NCBI RefSeq assembly: GCF_009711205.1
Contig: NZ_WMIG01000014.1
Span: 1-64,000, forward strand
Length of the DNA stretch: 64,000 nucleotides
Origin: Paracoccus litorisediminis
GTDB lineage: Bacteria > Pseudomonadota > Alphaproteobacteria > Rhodobacterales > Rhodobacteraceae
Direction: 5' to 3'
Position 1 is the stretch's first letter, and the number at the start of each line of letters is the position of its first letter. Below, piece by piece: positions 18,321 through 27,735 of the stretch. The translations under genes and the position numbers were made by a program. The notes below the pieces were generated by a model. The model was given only the letters and a program-made list of their open reading frames with translations, did no database searches and had not been told where the DNA came from.

Positions 18321-20411
18321 ATGAACTCCAGACATTTCCTTATCTTGCTGCTTGGCAGCGTCAGCTTTTCGGGCATGCTGCACGCGCAAGAGCCCGTTCA
18401 GCTTGACACGGTGGTTCTTGAGGCGGAAAGCGACGAGACGCTTCAGCAGGACGGCTATATCGCCATCTCCGGTCGTCAGGCGATGCGTGTCGAGACCCCA
18501 ATCCAGCGTTTGCCACAAGCGGTCAGCGTCATTACGCAGGATCAGCTGCAGGATCAGGCCCCGCGCACCATGCTTGAGGCGCTGAATTACACGGCATCGG
18601 CAACGCCGGGAAATTACGGCTATGACACGCGCTACGACTCGTTCTGGCTGCGCGGTTTCCCGGCCTATCAGACGGGCGTCTTCCGCGACGGGCTGCGCAG
18701 CTTCAACGGTCTTTCGGCCTGGTATCGCAACGACCCCTACACGCTTGAGGGGATCGCGGTGCTGAAAGGTCCGGCCTCGTCGATGTTTGGCGTCAGCACC
18801 CCCGGCGGCATCGTCAATCTGGTCAGCAAGCGCCCCAAGGACACGCCCTATCACGAAACCCGCCTGAGCTATGGTAGCTATGCCCGCGTCGAGGCGGCCG
18901 TCGATTTCACCGGCCCGCTGGATGCCGAAGGCGACACGCTTTATCGCTTTGTCGCACTGGCCCGCGATGCCGACACCCATATCGATGGCTATGCCGATGA
19001 CCGCATCCTGCTTGCGCCCTCGATCAGCTTCCGTTTGTCCGACGACCAAAGGCTGCTGCTCAGCGCCGAATATGCCAAGGATCGCACCGGCGCCGTGGCC
19101 TATTACCATTTTGGCTCGGATCTTGATGTGACCGACGCCCCGGCGGGCGATCCGAACTACAACCGTTTCGATCTGGAGCAATTCCGGATCGGCTACGAAT
19201 ACACCTGGGACATCTCGGAAGACACCCAGTTGCGCCAAAGCTACCGCTGGACCAAGGTGCGGGCCGACATGCGCTATGGCACGCGCTACGGGACCTATCC
19301 CGATCTGGTTCCCGGCTATTGGGAACGCTACCACGAGACCGCGAAATCCCACGTTCTCGACCTGATGCTGGAACACAAGCTGGCGACTGGCGACTTCCAG
19401 CATACGCTGGCCTTCGGGGCCGATTACACGCGCGGCGAATATAGTGCGGATTACGGCGGAACGGCCCTTGGTCAGGCCGCCAACGAAGCGCTGGACGTGC
19501 CCTTCTATGCCTCGCGCGAGCAGGTCCAGACCGGCATCTATTTCGCCGATCAGATCGAACGCGATGCCCTGATGGTTTCGGTTTCGGCCCGCTATGACTG
19601 GGTCGATACCGATTATGCCGACGCCGTCTATGGCACCTCGACCGTCAATTCCGGCGAGCAGAAGGACGAGGCCTTTACCGCCCGTCTGGGCGTCTCCTAC
19701 GAGATGCAGAACGGCGTGACGCCCTATGCCAATATTGCCAGTTCCTTCGCGCCGAATGTTGCGCAGGTCTATGCCGACAGTTCCGACCCGACCGGCAGCC
19801 CCGCCGACCCGACCGAAGCACTGCAGAAAGAGATCGGCATCAAATACGCCCTGCCCGATCAGCGCACCGTGATTTCGGCCGCGCTGTTCGACATCCATCA
19901 GGACAATGGCATGGTGCTGGTCGTGGGCGATGACGGGCGCAATCGCGGCCTGCAATACGACCTGACCTCGCGCGGTTTCGAACTTGAGGCGATGAGCAAT
20001 CTTGAAAATGGCGTCAGCCTGATCGCCTCCTACGCCCATATGAAGGTCGAGATCAACGAAGGCAGCCCCGGCACCAAAGGCAACGAACTTTCGGGCGTTC
20101 CGAATGACACGCTGTCGCTTTTCGTGAAATACGAGCCCGAGGCTGGCGCGCTGGAGAATGTCGGTCTGATGGCCGGGATGCGCTATATCGGCAAAAGCTA
20201 TGGCGACGATCTGAACACGATCGAGAATGCCAGCCGGACCTATTTCGACCTTGGCGCGACCTATGACTTTGCCGGCCTCGGCTATGAGGGGACGCAATTG
20301 CAACTGAATGTCCGCAATCTGTTCGACCGCGAGGGGCAGACCTGCACCGCCGGTTGGTGCTATCGCGACGAACCGCGGATGATCGACCTGAGCCTGTCGC
20401 GTCGCTTCTAA
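18321..20411 (+). CDS. TonB-dependent ferric-siderophore receptor
   Basis: This 696-residue outer-membrane receptor has a signal peptide of about 22 residues ending MLHAQ|EP. A plug domain follows with RLPQAVSVITQDQLQDQAP, the RGFPAYQTGVFRDGLRS segment and VLKGPASSMFGVSTPGGIVN. A 22-strand barrel then ends in aromatic Phe (LSLSRRF). A Cys pair in a late extracellular loop, TCTAGWCYRDEPR, is usual for siderophore receptors. It imports a ferric siderophore with TonB energy. An inner-membrane RhtX/FptX-type importer follows after one nucleotide, so this receptor probably hands its ligand to that protein rather than to an ABC importer. The siderophore is not identifiable from sequence. Confidence 0.9.
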   Translation: MNSRHFLILLLGSVSFSGMLHAQEPVQLDTVVLEAESDETLQQDGYIAISGRQAMRVETPIQRLPQAVSVITQDQLQDQAPRTMLEALNYTASATPGNYGYDTRYDSFWLRGFPAYQTGVFRDGLRSFNGLSAWYRNDPYTLEGIAVLKGPASSMFGVSTPGGIVNLVSKRPKDTPYHETRLSYGSYARVEAAVDFTGPLDAEGDTLYRFVALARDADTHIDGYADDRILLAPSISFRLSDDQRLLLSAEYAKDRTGAVAYYHFGSDLDVTDAPAGDPNYNRFDLEQFRIGYEYTWDISEDTQLRQSYRWTKVRADMRYGTRYGTYPDLVPGYWERYHETAKSHVLDLMLEHKLATGDFQHTLAFGADYTRGEYSADYGGTALGQAANEALDVPFYASREQVQTGIYFADQIERDALMVSVSARYDWVDTDYADAVYGTSTVNSGEQKDEAFTARLGVSYEMQNGVTPYANIASSFAPNVAQVYADSSDPTGSPADPTEALQKEIGIKYALPDQRTVISAALFDIHQDNGMVLVVGDDGRNRGLQYDLTSRGFELEAMSNLENGVSLIASYAHMKVEINEGSPGTKGNELSGVPNDTLSLFVKYEPEAGALENVGLMAGMRYIGKSYGDDLNTIENASRTYFDLGATYDFAGLGYEGTQLQLNVRNLFDREGQTCTAGWCYRDEPRMIDLSLSRRF

Positions 20412-20412
20412 G

Positions 20413-21624
20413 ATGCAGATGACTGCGCGCCGTCTTGCGCTGCCGGCGGCACTGGGAACTCTGGGTGGGCTTTATGTCACCCAGAGCGTGCTGAGCGGAT
20501 TCATCTGGTCCGCCCTGCCCGCCGTCATGCGCGAGCAGGGTATGGCCCTTGAGAAACTGGGTTTCCTGTCGCTTCTGGTTCTGCCTTGGACGCTGAAATT
20601 CCTGTGGAGCCCGTGGGTCGAGCGGTGGCGGCGTCCTCCGGGGCGCGTCCCGCGAACAAAGACGATGATCGCCTGTGGCGGCGGGCTGGTCCTTGCCGCT
20701 CTGTTGGCCTTGTCGGGGCAAACTGCCTCGGCGCTTGCTCCTCTGATCGCGACGCTTTTTGTCATCGCCACCGTGACGGCAACCGTCGATATTGCCTGCG
20801 ACGGCCATGCGGTCGAGGCCTTCCCGCCATCGGCCTATTCCTGGGCCAACATGATGCAGGTCGGCGGGGCCTATATCGGCGCTGCACTGGGCGGGGGGCT
20901 GGTTCTGGTCGCGATTGATCGACTGGGATGGCAGGCGGGCCTTGCCGTTCTGGCGGGGCTGTGCCTGATCGGCACCCTGCCGTTCCTGCTTTTGCGTCAA
21001 CCCGCGCCGCGAAGCGAACCGGCTGCGGGTGGCGCAAGCCTGCGCGCGGCGCTGTCCCGTCCCGAATTGCGGCGTGGGTTGCTGATCACGGCGCTTTACG
21101 TCGCTGCCATGAAATCCTCGCTGGGCTTTTTCGGACCGTTTCTGGTGGATAAGGGCTTCACCCTGACCGAGGTCGGGCTTTACAGCGCCGCAGGCAGCCT
21201 GGTCGTCGGCTTGCTCGGCGCTGTTCTGGGTGGCGTCGCGGTCGCCCGTCTGGGGACGCTGCCGGTGCTGATGATCGCGCTGGCCGGGCAGGCAATGGTG
21301 CTGGCCTATTGCCTTGCCGTGGCGGCAGGAATGGCCCTGCCTTTGGGACCATTGGCCGTTCTGACGCAGATCGGTTCGAACGCCTGGCTCGCCTTTGGCT
21401 TTGTCGCGCTTTACGCCCGTTTCATGCAATGGTCCGATCCGCGTCAGGCCGGCGTGGATTTCACCCTGTTTCAATGCATGGATGCGGGGGTGGGCATGGT
21501 GCTGGGCTTTATCGGTGGCCAGATCGCCGGGCATTTCGGCTATCACGGCCTGTTCGCCAGCGCGCTGGCGTGCTCGCTGGTCTGCGCAGTTGGCATCTTG
21601 CGGCGGATTGGCGACAAAGCGTAA
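20413..21624 (+). CDS. RhtX/FptX-family inner-membrane siderophore importer (MFS)
   Basis: This 403-residue, 12-segment major-facilitator protein opens with LPAALGTLGGLYVTQSVLSGFIWSALP..., the family-typical first helix. An LPWTLKFLWSPWVERW segment follows near residue 58 and DIACDGHAVE near 117, both characteristic of the AmpG-related RhtX/FptX siderophore permeases. These single-protein importers bring intact siderophore into the cytoplasm. The start is one base after the receptor stop with no separate ribosome site, suggesting translational coupling. A hairpin terminator follows at 21638. Confidence 0.88.
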   Translation: MQMTARRLALPAALGTLGGLYVTQSVLSGFIWSALPAVMREQGMALEKLGFLSLLVLPWTLKFLWSPWVERWRRPPGRVPRTKTMIACGGGLVLAALLALSGQTASALAPLIATLFVIATVTATVDIACDGHAVEAFPPSAYSWANMMQVGGAYIGAALGGGLVLVAIDRLGWQAGLAVLAGLCLIGTLPFLLLRQPAPRSEPAAGGASLRAALSRPELRRGLLITALYVAAMKSSLGFFGPFLVDKGFTLTEVGLYSAAGSLVVGLLGAVLGGVAVARLGTLPVLMIALAGQAMVLAYCLAVAAGMALPLGPLAVLTQIGSNAWLAFGFVALYARFMQWSDPRQAGVDFTLFQCMDAGVGMVLGFIGGQIAGHFGYHGLFASALACSLVCAVGILRRIGDKA

Positions 21625-21637
21625 CGAATACAGATGA

Positions 21638-21669
21638 TGTTGCCGACCCTCCTGAACGGGTCGGCAACA
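21638..21669 (+). terminator. Terminator-like hairpin after the siderophore importer
   Basis: TGTTGCCGACCC at 21638-21649 pairs perfectly with GGGTCGGCAACA at 21658-21669 around an 8-nt loop. It begins 14 nt after the importer stop. The following T-run is short (TTG), so it may be imperfect or bidirectional. Confidence 0.6.
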
Positions 21670-21824
21670 TTGCGTCACACAAGTTCATGAATGCCGCGTG
21701 TCGACTGAGCCCCAATCGAAGCTCATGCTGTATCGACAGCCGCCATCCCCAACATCCTGCTACAATAGCCCAAGAGTCGCGCCCGGATCTTCCCGTCTGC
21801 TTCATTTCAGCGAGTAGGATTGCC

Positions 21825-22919
21825 ATGCCATTCTATCAGGACCTGAACGACTACAGGCAGCTCCCAGACTCGAACTATCCCGACAAGCACAAGTGGATCG
21901 CCCAGAGGCTTCTGGCCCTGCGCCACGACCTGAATCTTCGGATTGTCAGGGGGCGCCGCTCTGATTCACTCATCGTCGGCACCTGGAACCTTCGCGCATT
22001 TGACGGGGGGCTACCGCGGCTTCCCGAAAGCATCCATTACATCGCGGAAATCATTGCCGCCTTCGACATATGCGCCTTGCAGGAACTGCGACCAAATCTG
22101 GAGCCGATCCGACGGCTGAAGACCTTGCTTGGGCCGAACTGGGAATATTTCCTGACCGATGTCAGCGACCACGAGGGTGGAAACGATGAGCGCATGGCGT
22201 TCTTTTACAACACCGACAAGGTGATCTTCCGCAATATCATCGGCGAGATCGTGATCCCCAAGTCGGTGCTGCCGGGCGGCAACCAGATTGCCAGAACGCC
22301 ATTTTTCGCGGCCTTTCAGGCAGGATGGTTCCGCTTTACGCTTTGTTCCTCGCATATCATTTATGGCGATGATCATGCGCTTCGCGCGGCCGAGGTCGCT
22401 GCAATTACCGATGCGCTGGCAAAGCGCGCCAAGGTCGAGGATCAGGTTTTCATCTTCCTCGGCGACATGAATATCGAGGACGCGAACCATCCGATCATGG
22501 CGGCCCTCAAGAACAGCAAGATGAAGCTTGCCCCGGTGCCGCCGTCAAACCTGGGGGGTGACAAACCGTTTGACCAGATTGCCTATACCGAGCATGGGGC
22601 AAGCACCCGCAAGACCCGCCTGCTGCGATCCGGAGCTTTCGACTGGCGCAATGCTGTCTATGGCCCGGCCAAGATGCCCGATCCTGGCGCCCCGCCCGAT
22701 CCTGCGAACGTGATCAGAAAGACCGACCTAGAGAACATCGCGCATTACGCTCCGATTGTCGCGGCGCATCGTCGGGCGCATGGCGAAGCCCCTCACGCGG
22801 ATTTTCAAAGATCATACGCGCAATGGGTGACCTATGAGATGTCGGATCATCTGCCGGTTTGGGTCGAGCTTGAGACAGATTATTCCGACGAATATCTGGA
22901 AAGGTTCGTGATCGGCTGA
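21825..22919 (+). CDS. Endonuclease/exonuclease/phosphatase (EEP) family protein
   Basis: The protein has 364 residues starting MPFYQDLNDYRQLPDSNYPD. The EEP fold is recognised from SLIVGTWNLRAFDGG near residue 48, ICALQELRPN (the metal-ligand Glu), MAFFYNTDKVIF, FTLCSSHIIYGD (catalytic His region), VFIFLGDMNIED and the terminal SDHLPVWVELE. There is no signal peptide or membrane anchor. Family members include DNases, sphingomyelinases and phosphodiesterases, and nothing in the neighbourhood fixes the substrate. A long upstream in-frame extension to 21309 runs through the importer gene and is discarded. The gene is probably a single unit between terminator 21638 and the hemophore locus. Confidence 0.8.
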   Translation: MPFYQDLNDYRQLPDSNYPDKHKWIAQRLLALRHDLNLRIVRGRRSDSLIVGTWNLRAFDGGLPRLPESIHYIAEIIAAFDICALQELRPNLEPIRRLKTLLGPNWEYFLTDVSDHEGGNDERMAFFYNTDKVIFRNIIGEIVIPKSVLPGGNQIARTPFFAAFQAGWFRFTLCSSHIIYGDDHALRAAEVAAITDALAKRAKVEDQVFIFLGDMNIEDANHPIMAALKNSKMKLAPVPPSNLGGDKPFDQIAYTEHGASTRKTRLLRSGAFDWRNAVYGPAKMPDPGAPPDPANVIRKTDLENIAHYAPIVAAHRRAHGEAPHADFQRSYAQWVTYEMSDHLPVWVELETDYSDEYLERFVIG

Positions 22920-23458
22920 CTCGACCATGCCCGGTCACGCCGCCATCCTGCGGGCCATGGCCCGGCGTGCAGTTTTTGCTGAAGGGCGTATGAGGGCCAC
23001 GGTTCCGGCGATGCCACTCAGGGACGACTGGTCTTTGAGCAGCCAAAAGGCAGGCGGGAGCGACGAAATCGAGGCGGCAGTCACTTTACCACGCATCGAC
23101 GCGTGCAAATGACGTAATTCACCCGCCAAAGCCCGAAGTCGGCACGAGTCATACTTGACTGAATTTGTTAACATTGGCATTCCCTACGTCATAGGCAGGC
23201 TTCGGCCCCTGATCACAGCCAATCGGCTGTGATCACGGTCAGCTCACCCAGAGCAAAATGACGGCCGCAAGGCCATCCGCTTCGTGTGAGAGGGGCCGAT
23301 GAAGCATGGATCGCTTCAAGACATGACCGACAGCCGGGTGGGGCACAACGATGCCCTCCTCCGTTGCCACGGCATGGCCGCTTGCGCGCTGCACCATTCG
23401 AATTCCTGAACATCACAGATCCAAATCCGGCCCCGAGGGGCATAGGGAGATTCTCGAC
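22920..23458. other. 540-nt upstream region of the hemophore-RTX gene
   Basis: No convincing gene is seen. It holds the inverted repeat listed at 23210-23235 and should contain the promoter of the hemophore operon. An AT-richer patch with TTGACT lies at 23150-23180. Confidence 0.4.
23210..23235. promoter_or_regulatory. Perfect inverted repeat upstream of the hemophore operon
   Basis: TGATCACAGCC at 23210-23220 is perfectly repeated inverted as GGCTGTGATCA at 23225-23235 with a 4-nt centre. It lies about 225 nt before the GTG start of the large hemophore-RTX gene and over 290 nt after the EEP gene. It could be an operator or the hairpin ending the EEP transcript. No T-run follows, which favours an operator slightly. 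Confidence 0.4.
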
Positions 23459-26400
23459 GTGAGCACCGAACCGAACCTCGCTCCGATCGCAGCGGCGGCA
23501 GCCGCAGCACCCGGTAGCGGCATTACGATTGACGCCTCGACCGCAACTGCGGGTATCAACTGGGCGACGTTTATTGGCGATTATGTCTCGGGCGCGGGCT
23601 CATTCAAGTTTTACGGCGGTGAGTTCACGCCGTTTTTCGGAGCGCCTCAGGCGGTCAGCGGCTCGCAGGTTGCCTATAGCTTCCCTGGGTCGCAGGGACT
23701 TTTCGTCCTTGAGGGCAGCAGTCTCGCCTATGACTGGATCCGCTATGGCACCAGCTATCCGCATGCATTGTCAGGCCAGCTTGACGGGCTGACCTTCGGC
23801 AACTGGGTCGAGGGGCAGACCTCGGCGACCCAAGGCACGGGTGCTGCAGGCAGCATCGCCGGTCTTGATACGCAACTGGTCATCACAGGATTGGGTGTCG
23901 ACGTCGCGCCCGGTACCGGGGCATCTTCGGACACGGTTTCCAACCCGGTCATGGACATGCATAGCGCGGCGTCCTCGGGCAACGCGGGTGCCGTTTATGA
24001 CCTACTTTCAGATTATGCCCAGAACTTCATCGGCTCGGCCCATGCCGACAGTTTCACCGGCAGCGCCCAGAACGACACGATCGACGGCGGGGCTGGTGAC
24101 GATACGCTGGACGGCGGCGAGGGTGCGGACATCATCAATGGCGGCGCGGGCAATGACCTGATCCAGTCGGGTGCAGGCGATGACACCATCGACGGCGGCG
24201 CCGGGACCGATACGCTGGTGCTCGAGGGCAATTTCGGCGGTCCGGGCGGCTATACCTTCACCGGAGGCACGGGCGGTGCGCCATTGGTCATCACCGACCC
24301 GAGCGGGGGAACCGGCACGGATACGCTGACGAATGTCGAGATCCTGAAATTCGACAACCTGACCTATGATCTGGTGAACCATCGCGCCAACTTTACCCCC
24401 ACCGGACTGGCGCTCAGCAATGCCAGCATTGCCGAGACCGCCGCGGTCGGCGCGACGGTCGGCGCGATTTCGGTCACGGATCGCGAGACCACCGACACCT
24501 ATACATATGAATTGGTGAACAGCGCCGAGGACCGTTTCGTGATCGAGAACGGCGAAGTGCGTGTCGCCGCACCCCTGACCGATGGCAGCTATGACATCGA
24601 GGTTTTGGTCACCGACAGCGCGGGCAATAGCTACCAGCAGGCATTGACCGTCACCGTGACCGAGCCGCCGGTCATCACCATCGACGCATCGGGCGCAAGC
24701 GCAGGCATGGACCTTGAGGCGTTCATTCGCGGCGGGTTCCTGCAGGGCATATCGGGCGGCGGGATGCCGGTCTTTGACAACGGCACGAACTTCAGCGGAA
24801 CCGAGGCGATGCTGGCCTATGGCAGCGATCCCTCGTCGTCCTACATCCTGACGCGTGGGGCGCTGGAATATTATTTCGGCACCCATACCGTGACGGGCGA
24901 AATCGACACGATCGAATATGGCACGCGCGGCACCGGCAGCTATGACGCGAGCGGCGCGTTCATCGGTGGCGACGCAGAGCTGCGCATCAGCGGGCTGGAA
25001 TTTGCAAACGCGCGCCCGACAACCCCGACCGAAGAAGCCCAGATCGAAGCGAATGGCGCGGTCCACAATTTCGTCATCGCCCATATGTACGGCTCGGCCG
25101 GTTCGCAGGCGCGGCTGGATGCCTATGCCGATGCGCTTGACGAATACCGCCAGCATTTCATCGGCTCGGCCGGGAATGACGTCTATACCGGCAGCCGCTT
25201 CAACGACACGATCGAGGGCGCGGGCGGAAACGACCTGCTGAATGGCGGCGAAGGCACGGATGTCGCGGTCTTTGACGGCGTGTTCGGCGGCCCTTCCGGC
25301 AGCTATTCCTTTAGCGGCGGCATGGGCGGTGCGCCCTTGGTCATCACCGACAGCCGTGCGGGTGGCACCGGCATCGACACGCTGACCAATATCGAGCTGC
25401 TCCGCTTCGACAACCTCACCTATGATTTCGTCAATCACCGCGCGAATTACACGCCGACCGATGTGGCGCTGTCCAATGCCGAAGTCATCGGTAGCGCGGT
25501 TGCCGGCACGGTCGTGGGCAGTCTGACTGCCACCGATCGTGAGACAACCGATACCCACAGCTTCGCTCTGGTCGATGATGCGGATGGTCGTTTCCGGATC
25601 GTCGGCAACGAAATCCGCGTCACCGGAACGGCACCGCTCTCGCATGACAACTATGTCCTGACCATTCGCGTCACCGATGGCGCGGGCAATGAATTCGACA
25701 AGCAGATCACCATCGCGGTCGAGGACCCGGTCGCGAACACCGCACCCGCGACCGTCACCCTGTCCGCAACCGGGATCGCCGAGAATTCGGCCAATGGCAC
25801 CGTCGTCGGCATTCTGTCGGCGACAGATGCCGATGGCGATGCGCTGACCTACAGCCTGACCAACAATGCCGGTGGGCGCTTTGCCCTGGTCACGCAGAAC
25901 GGGCAGACCCGCCTGGTGGTGAATGGCGCGCTGGACTATGAAACCGCGACCTCGCACCAGATTGCGGTTCAGGTCTCGGACGGGCGCGGTGGCGTTGTGA
26001 CGCAGAACTTCACTGTTGGCGTTACCGATGTGCTGGGCCGGTTGATCACCGGAACCGCCGCAGCCGACCTTCTGAATGGTACGCCCGAGGGTGATACGCT
26101 GAACGGCGGCGCGGGTGCAGACACCCTGCGCGGCGGAATCGGCAACGACATCTATATCGTCGACAATGCGGGCGATCTGGTGGTCGAACTTGCCGGTCAG
26201 GGCACCGACACGGTGCGCGCGACCGTCACCCACACGCTGGCGGCCAATGTCGAAAATCTTGAACTGCAAGGCACGGCGGCGATTGGTGGCACCGGCAACG
26301 CTCTGGCCAACCGGATCACCGGGAATGCTGGCGCGAACGCGCTGAATGGCGCGAGTGGTAACGACACGCTGATCGGCGGGGCTGGCAACGACACGCTGAA

Positions 26401-27673
26401 TGGCGGCCTTGGGGCCGACGTGATGCAGGGCGGTGCGGGCAATGACGTCTATATCATCGACAATGCCGGAGATCGCGTGACCGAGCTTGCGGGCGCGGGC
26501 ATCGACACCGTTAGATCGTCCACGCTGTCGCAAGTCCTTGGCGCAAATGTCGAGAACCTTGAACTGCAAGGCTCGGCGGCTCTATCCGGCACTGGCAACG
26601 CTTTGGCCAACCGGATCACCGGAAATTCCGGTGCGAATGCGCTGAACGGTGCGGCGGGCAATGACACCCTGATCGGTGGCGCTGGCAACGACACGCTGAA
26701 CGGCGGGCTTGGGGCTGACGCGATGCAGGGCGGCATCGGCAACGACCTGTATTTCGTGGATAATCTGGGCGATCGGATCACCGAGGCCGCGAATGCGGGC
26801 ACCGACACCGTTCGCGCCACCGTCAGCCATGTGCTTTCCGCGAATATCGAGAACCTTGAGCTGCAAGGCGGCGCACTGAACGGCACCGGCAATGCCGGCG
26901 CGAACCGGATCACCGGCACGGCAGGCGCGAACGCGCTGAATGGCGCGGCTGGCAACGACACGCTGATCGGCGGGGCTGGTAACGACTCGCTGAACGGTGG
27001 CACGGGCATTGACCAGATGAGCGGCGGTGTCGGCAACGACACCTATTACGTCGATCATGCAAGCGACCGGGTTATCGAGCTTTCCGGCCAGGGTGTGGAT
27101 ACCGTCCGCTCGACCATCAGCCATACCCTTGGCGCGAATGTCGAGAACCTGATCCTGACCGGCACGGCCGCAGTCAATGCCACCGGCAATGCGGTGGCGA
27201 ACGCCCTGACCGGAAATTCCGGCGCGAACGTCCTGATGGGCTACGCGGGGAACGATGTCCTGAATGGCGGCGCGGGCGATGACAAGTTGTTCGGCGGTGT
27301 CGGCAATGACCGGCTGATCGGCGGCGCGGGTGCCGATATCCTCAGGGGTGGCGAGGGCAGCGACGTCTTTGTCTTCACCTCGCTGCGCGACTCGACGACA
27401 TCGCTGGCCGGGCGCGACTCGATTTGGGACTTCACCAAAGGCGCGGACCGGATCGATCTTTCCCAGATCGACGCGAACACCGAGACGGCGGGCGATCAGG
27501 CCTTCTCGTTCATCGGGAACGCTGCTTTCTCGGGCGAGGCCGGAGAGCTGCGCTTTGTGAACGTGAACGGGCAGAGCCTTGTCCATGCCGACGTGAATGG
27601 TGACGGCCGCACCGACTTCACCATCCATTTTGACGACAAGCTGACCTTCACGCAGAGCGACTTCTTGCTCTGA
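23459..27673 (+). CDS. Giant RTX protein with two HasA-hemophore-like domains and cadherin-like repeats
   Basis: The protein has 1404 residues from GTG 23459, which is preceded by GGGAGA; an earlier in-frame ATG gives an implausible leader. There is no Sec signal. Residues about 22-190 resemble the heme-capturing HasA fold, with SSLAY91 and PH102ALSGQLDGLTFG matching HasA's heme-ligand Tyr/His loop (NLTY...AHTLYGQLDSLSFG). Residues 191-250 hold Ca-binding RTX nonapeptides, and about 313-400 is cadherin-like. A second HasA-like domain spans 405-565 with ALEYYFGTH476TVTGEID. More RTX and cadherin-like domains run from 600 to 860, then a long RTX array from 865 to 1300. The C-terminus is serralysin-like and ends SDFLL, a type I secretion signal. 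Predicted role: secreted or surface-bound heme scavenger feeding the receptor downstream. The HasA match is by eye. Confidence 0.8.
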   Translation: MSTEPNLAPIAAAAAAAPGSGITIDASTATAGINWATFIGDYVSGAGSFKFYGGEFTPFFGAPQAVSGSQVAYSFPGSQGLFVLEGSSLAYDWIRYGTSYPHALSGQLDGLTFGNWVEGQTSATQGTGAAGSIAGLDTQLVITGLGVDVAPGTGASSDTVSNPVMDMHSAASSGNAGAVYDLLSDYAQNFIGSAHADSFTGSAQNDTIDGGAGDDTLDGGEGADIINGGAGNDLIQSGAGDDTIDGGAGTDTLVLEGNFGGPGGYTFTGGTGGAPLVITDPSGGTGTDTLTNVEILKFDNLTYDLVNHRANFTPTGLALSNASIAETAAVGATVGAISVTDRETTDTYTYELVNSAEDRFVIENGEVRVAAPLTDGSYDIEVLVTDSAGNSYQQALTVTVTEPPVITIDASGASAGMDLEAFIRGGFLQGISGGGMPVFDNGTNFSGTEAMLAYGSDPSSSYILTRGALEYYFGTHTVTGEIDTIEYGTRGTGSYDASGAFIGGDAELRISGLEFANARPTTPTEEAQIEANGAVHNFVIAHMYGSAGSQARLDAYADALDEYRQHFIGSAGNDVYTGSRFNDTIEGAGGNDLLNGGEGTDVAVFDGVFGGPSGSYSFSGGMGGAPLVITDSRAGGTGIDTLTNIELLRFDNLTYDFVNHRANYTPTDVALSNAEVIGSAVAGTVVGSLTATDRETTDTHSFALVDDADGRFRIVGNEIRVTGTAPLSHDNYVLTIRVTDGAGNEFDKQITIAVEDPVANTAPATVTLSATGIAENSANGTVVGILSATDADGDALTYSLTNNAGGRFALVTQNGQTRLVVNGALDYETATSHQIAVQVSDGRGGVVTQNFTVGVTDVLGRLITGTAAADLLNGTPEGDTLNGGAGADTLRGGIGNDIYIVDNAGDLVVELAGQGTDTVRATVTHTLAANVENLELQGTAAIGGTGNALANRITGNAGANALNGASGNDTLIGGAGNDTLNGGLGADVMQGGAGNDVYIIDNAGDRVTELAGAGIDTVRSSTLSQVLGANVENLELQGSAALSGTGNALANRITGNSGANALNGAAGNDTLIGGAGNDTLNGGLGADAMQGGIGNDLYFVDNLGDRITEAANAGTDTVRATVSHVLSANIENLELQGGALNGTGNAGANRITGTAGANALNGAAGNDTLIGGAGNDSLNGGTGIDQMSGGVGNDTYYVDHASDRVIELSGQGVDTVRSTISHTLGANVENLILTGTAAVNATGNAVANALTGNSGANVLMGYAGNDVLNGGAGDDKLFGGVGNDRLIGGAGADILRGGEGSDVFVFTSLRDSTTSLAGRDSIWDFTKGADRIDLSQIDANTETAGDQAFSFIGNAAFSGEAGELRFVNVNGQSLVHADVNGDGRTDFTIHFDDKLTFTQSDFLL
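26100..27240 (+). repeat. Tandem ~300-bp repeats encoding RTX modules
   Basis: Near-identical blocks recur with a period close to 300 bp, for example the GCGCTGAATGGCGCG-like segment near 26340, 26640 and 26937. Each encodes about 100 residues: a calcium-binding GGAGNDTLNGG array, then a segment like IDNAGDRVTELAGAGIDTVRS, then LGANVENLELQG. At least four copies are seen. They are conserved in DNA as well as protein, so recent duplication or recombination is likely. Confidence 0.75.
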
Positions 27674-27688
27674 TCAAGCGAACCGGCG

Positions 27689-27708
27689 GGGAGGGCTGTG
27701 GCCCTCCC
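27689..27708 (+). promoter_or_regulatory. Intercistronic hairpin between hemophore and receptor genes
   Basis: GGGAGGGC (27689-27696) pairs with GCCCTCCC (27701-27708) around TGTG. It sits 15 nt after the hemophore stop and 27 nt before the receptor ATG, with no T-run. It may protect the 3' end of the upstream message or partly terminate, giving unequal expression of secreted protein and receptor. Confidence 0.5.
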
Positions 27709-27735
27709 TGTCATATGAGCCAAAAGGAACAGACC

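Noticed and set aside
18243..20303. Long antisense frames (about 680 codons) opposite the TonB receptors, also at 43321-45360
   Set aside because: Both are shadows of genes with full receptor motifs; high GC at codon position 3 removes stops on the opposite strand.
24008..26569. Very long antisense open frame (over 850 codons) opposite the hemophore-RTX gene
   Set aside because: It mirrors the repetitive GC-rich RTX coding sequence, has no ribosome site or recognisable domain, and the plus strand has a clear protein architecture.
26100..27240. CRISPR-like regular repeats
   Set aside because: The ~300-bp periodic units are translated RTX modules without short identical direct repeats or unique spacers, and no cas genes are present.
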